From: an uncultured Clostridia bacterium | GTDB lineage: Bacteria > Bacillota > Clostridia > TANB77 > CAG-508 | Direction of reading: 5' to 3' | NCBI GenBank assembly: GCA_944393305.1 | Contig: CALXZS010000075.1 | Location: 1 to 6,490 of the forward strand | DNA: 6,490 nucleotides | In this document: one piece after another, positions 5,988 through 6,490 of the stretch | Layout: every line of letters begins with the position of its first letter | Position numbering within the stretch: the first letter of the stretch is position 1 | Notes under the pieces: generated by a model | Databases searched by the model: none | What the model was told of the DNA's origin: nothing | Seen by the model: the letters and a program-made list of their open reading frames with translations, nothing else | Position numbers and translations under genes: made by a program

Positions 5988-6068
5988 CTAAATCATAATC
6001 TTTTTTTCCTCTTTTACCATTAATATTTTATTGTCTTTTTCAATGATTCCTCCTACAATAATTTCCAT
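5988..6068 (-). pseudogene. 5' stub of a Nudix hydrolase gene
   Basis: The minus-strand frame encodes 26 residues containing MEIIVGGIIEKDNKILMVKE, then stops at TAG 5988-5990. The sequence matches the first beta strands of Nudix hydrolases (A/V-x-G-I-I-x-x-D-x-K-I-L-M-V). The catalytic Nudix box (GX5EX7REUXEEXGU) should come later and is missing, so the product cannot be active. Shifting frame at the A7 run (5' GAGGAAAAAAAG) extends it by only a few codons, so a single indel does not restore the gene. AAGGAGG lies 9 nt before the ATG and overlaps the stop of the metallophosphoesterase gene, so the original gene was translationally coupled to it. The remainder has been replaced by the DUF1016 module. 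Confidence 0.65.
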
Positions 6069-6077
6069 TGCAATTTT

Positions 6078-6084
6078 CCTCCTT
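6078..6084 (-). promoter_or_regulatory. Consensus ribosome binding site AAGGAGG overlapping a stop codon
   Basis: Minus-strand AAGGAGG shares its first two bases with the TAA of the metallophosphoesterase gene (6083-6085) and lies 9 nt before the ATG at 6066-6068. This arrangement is typical of translational coupling and supports the Nudix stub as the start of a once-functional gene. Confidence 0.75.
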
Positions 6085-6490
6085 AAATTTTATCCACATC
6101 TATTCCTAATTTTTTAAAATTTTCGTTAATTTTAGTCATATCTCTATACATACCTTGTTTTAACTCAAATCTATAGTTTTCTTTTTCAATATTCAAATTT
6201 TCATCTTCCAATTCCATGTCAATATCATAAGGCACTTTTATAAACTGAAAAGAAATATCGGACGAATATTCTCTACTTCCGTATTCTCCTTCAATTATTA
6301 GATAATTACTTTTCGTAGTTTCTAACACGTCGCTATCTTTATTTTTATTCCTTATAACATCGAAAGAATTTCCTACACTTCCTACATTTATTATAGTTTT
6401 ATTGTATATTTTGTCCATATATGGATGATGAATATGACCATATATTACAACATCTGCAATATCTTGAGATAGTGTTTTTTCACTTGGTAA
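6083..6490 (-). CDS. Calcineurin-like metallophosphoesterase, C-terminal part (5' end outside window)
   Basis: The reading frame is open from the right edge, giving 135 visible residues. The ATG at 6416-6418 is internal, because conserved sequence precedes it: residues 14-24 read VVIYGHIHHPY, the GHxH metal-binding motif of metallophosphoesterases (His19 and His21). It is followed by TIINVGSVGNSFD at 32-44, the usual N-x-GSVG motif of YfcE-like enzymes. The N-terminal DxH and GD motifs lie beyond the window. Residues 47-135 form the family's variable C-terminal strands and a Lys/Glu-rich tail ending KLGIDVDKI. The enzyme should hydrolyse a phosphoester with two metal ions in the cytoplasm; the substrate cannot be read. 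It heads a minus-strand operon that continued into the now truncated Nudix gene. Confidence 0.88.
   Translation of the reverse strand, partial: LPSEKTLSQDIADVVIYGHIHHPYMDKIYNKTIINVGSVGNSFDVIRNKNKDSDVLETTKSNYLIIEGEYGSREYSSDISFQFIKVPYDIDMELEDENLNIEKENYRFELKQGMYRDMTKINENFKKLGIDVDKI

Noticed and set aside
5799..6023. Plus-strand open frame of 74 codons
   Set aside because: It is antisense to the DUF1016 start and the Nudix stub. Its Phe/Leu/Asn-rich composition is a shadow of AT-rich coding DNA.
6083..6418. Metallophosphoesterase fragment starting at ATG 6416-6418
   Set aside because: The conserved GHIHHPY motif lies upstream of that ATG in the same frame, so the true start is beyond the right edge.

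Overview
The window is very AT-rich. It has short intergenic gaps, purine-rich Shine-Dalgarno sites (AGGAG, AAGGAGG) and sigma-A-like promoters (TTGTCA-17-TATAAT, TTGACA-16-TGCTATACT). This points to a low-GC Firmicute, most likely a clostridial or gut-type organism. The species cannot be read from the sequence. Every well-supported gene lies on the minus strand; the plus strand carries only one predicted small RNA, an integrase fragment and other debris.

Left third (1-2450, core-like). A tRNA-Gly(TCC) gene has its own promoter and intrinsic terminator. Upstream of it on the minus strand is a stand-alone membrane-anchored GT51 peptidoglycan glycosyltransferase. Upstream of that is a 487-residue protein of unknown function with an HExxH metallopeptidase motif near its N-terminus, a charged E/K/P linker and a separate C-terminal region.

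Middle (2450-3650, gene-poor, scrambled). This is the remains of a mobile element. It holds an internal fragment of a tyrosine recombinase on the plus strand, abutting the 3' end of an unrelated minus-strand gene that still has its own terminator. Beside these is an intact-looking plus-strand unit (strong promoter, about 68 nt, two hairpins, U-tract) predicted to be a small RNA. Several overlapping micro-ORFs of doubtful reality lie nearby.

Right third (3650-6490). A two-gene minus-strand module consists of a DUF1016/YhcG-type PDDEXK nuclease followed by an unrecognised 365-residue protein with an R-x5-H (HEPN-like) motif. A near-perfect 26-bp palindrome lies just downstream of each gene's stop. 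The two copies are inverted relative to each other and so bracket the second gene. The module sits directly behind a Nudix hydrolase gene cut off after 26 codons, which was translationally coupled to an upstream metallophosphoesterase that runs off the right edge. My reading is that the nuclease module was inserted into, or replaced the rest of, the Nudix gene of a housekeeping operon. A role in defence or mobile-element biology is plausible but inferred.
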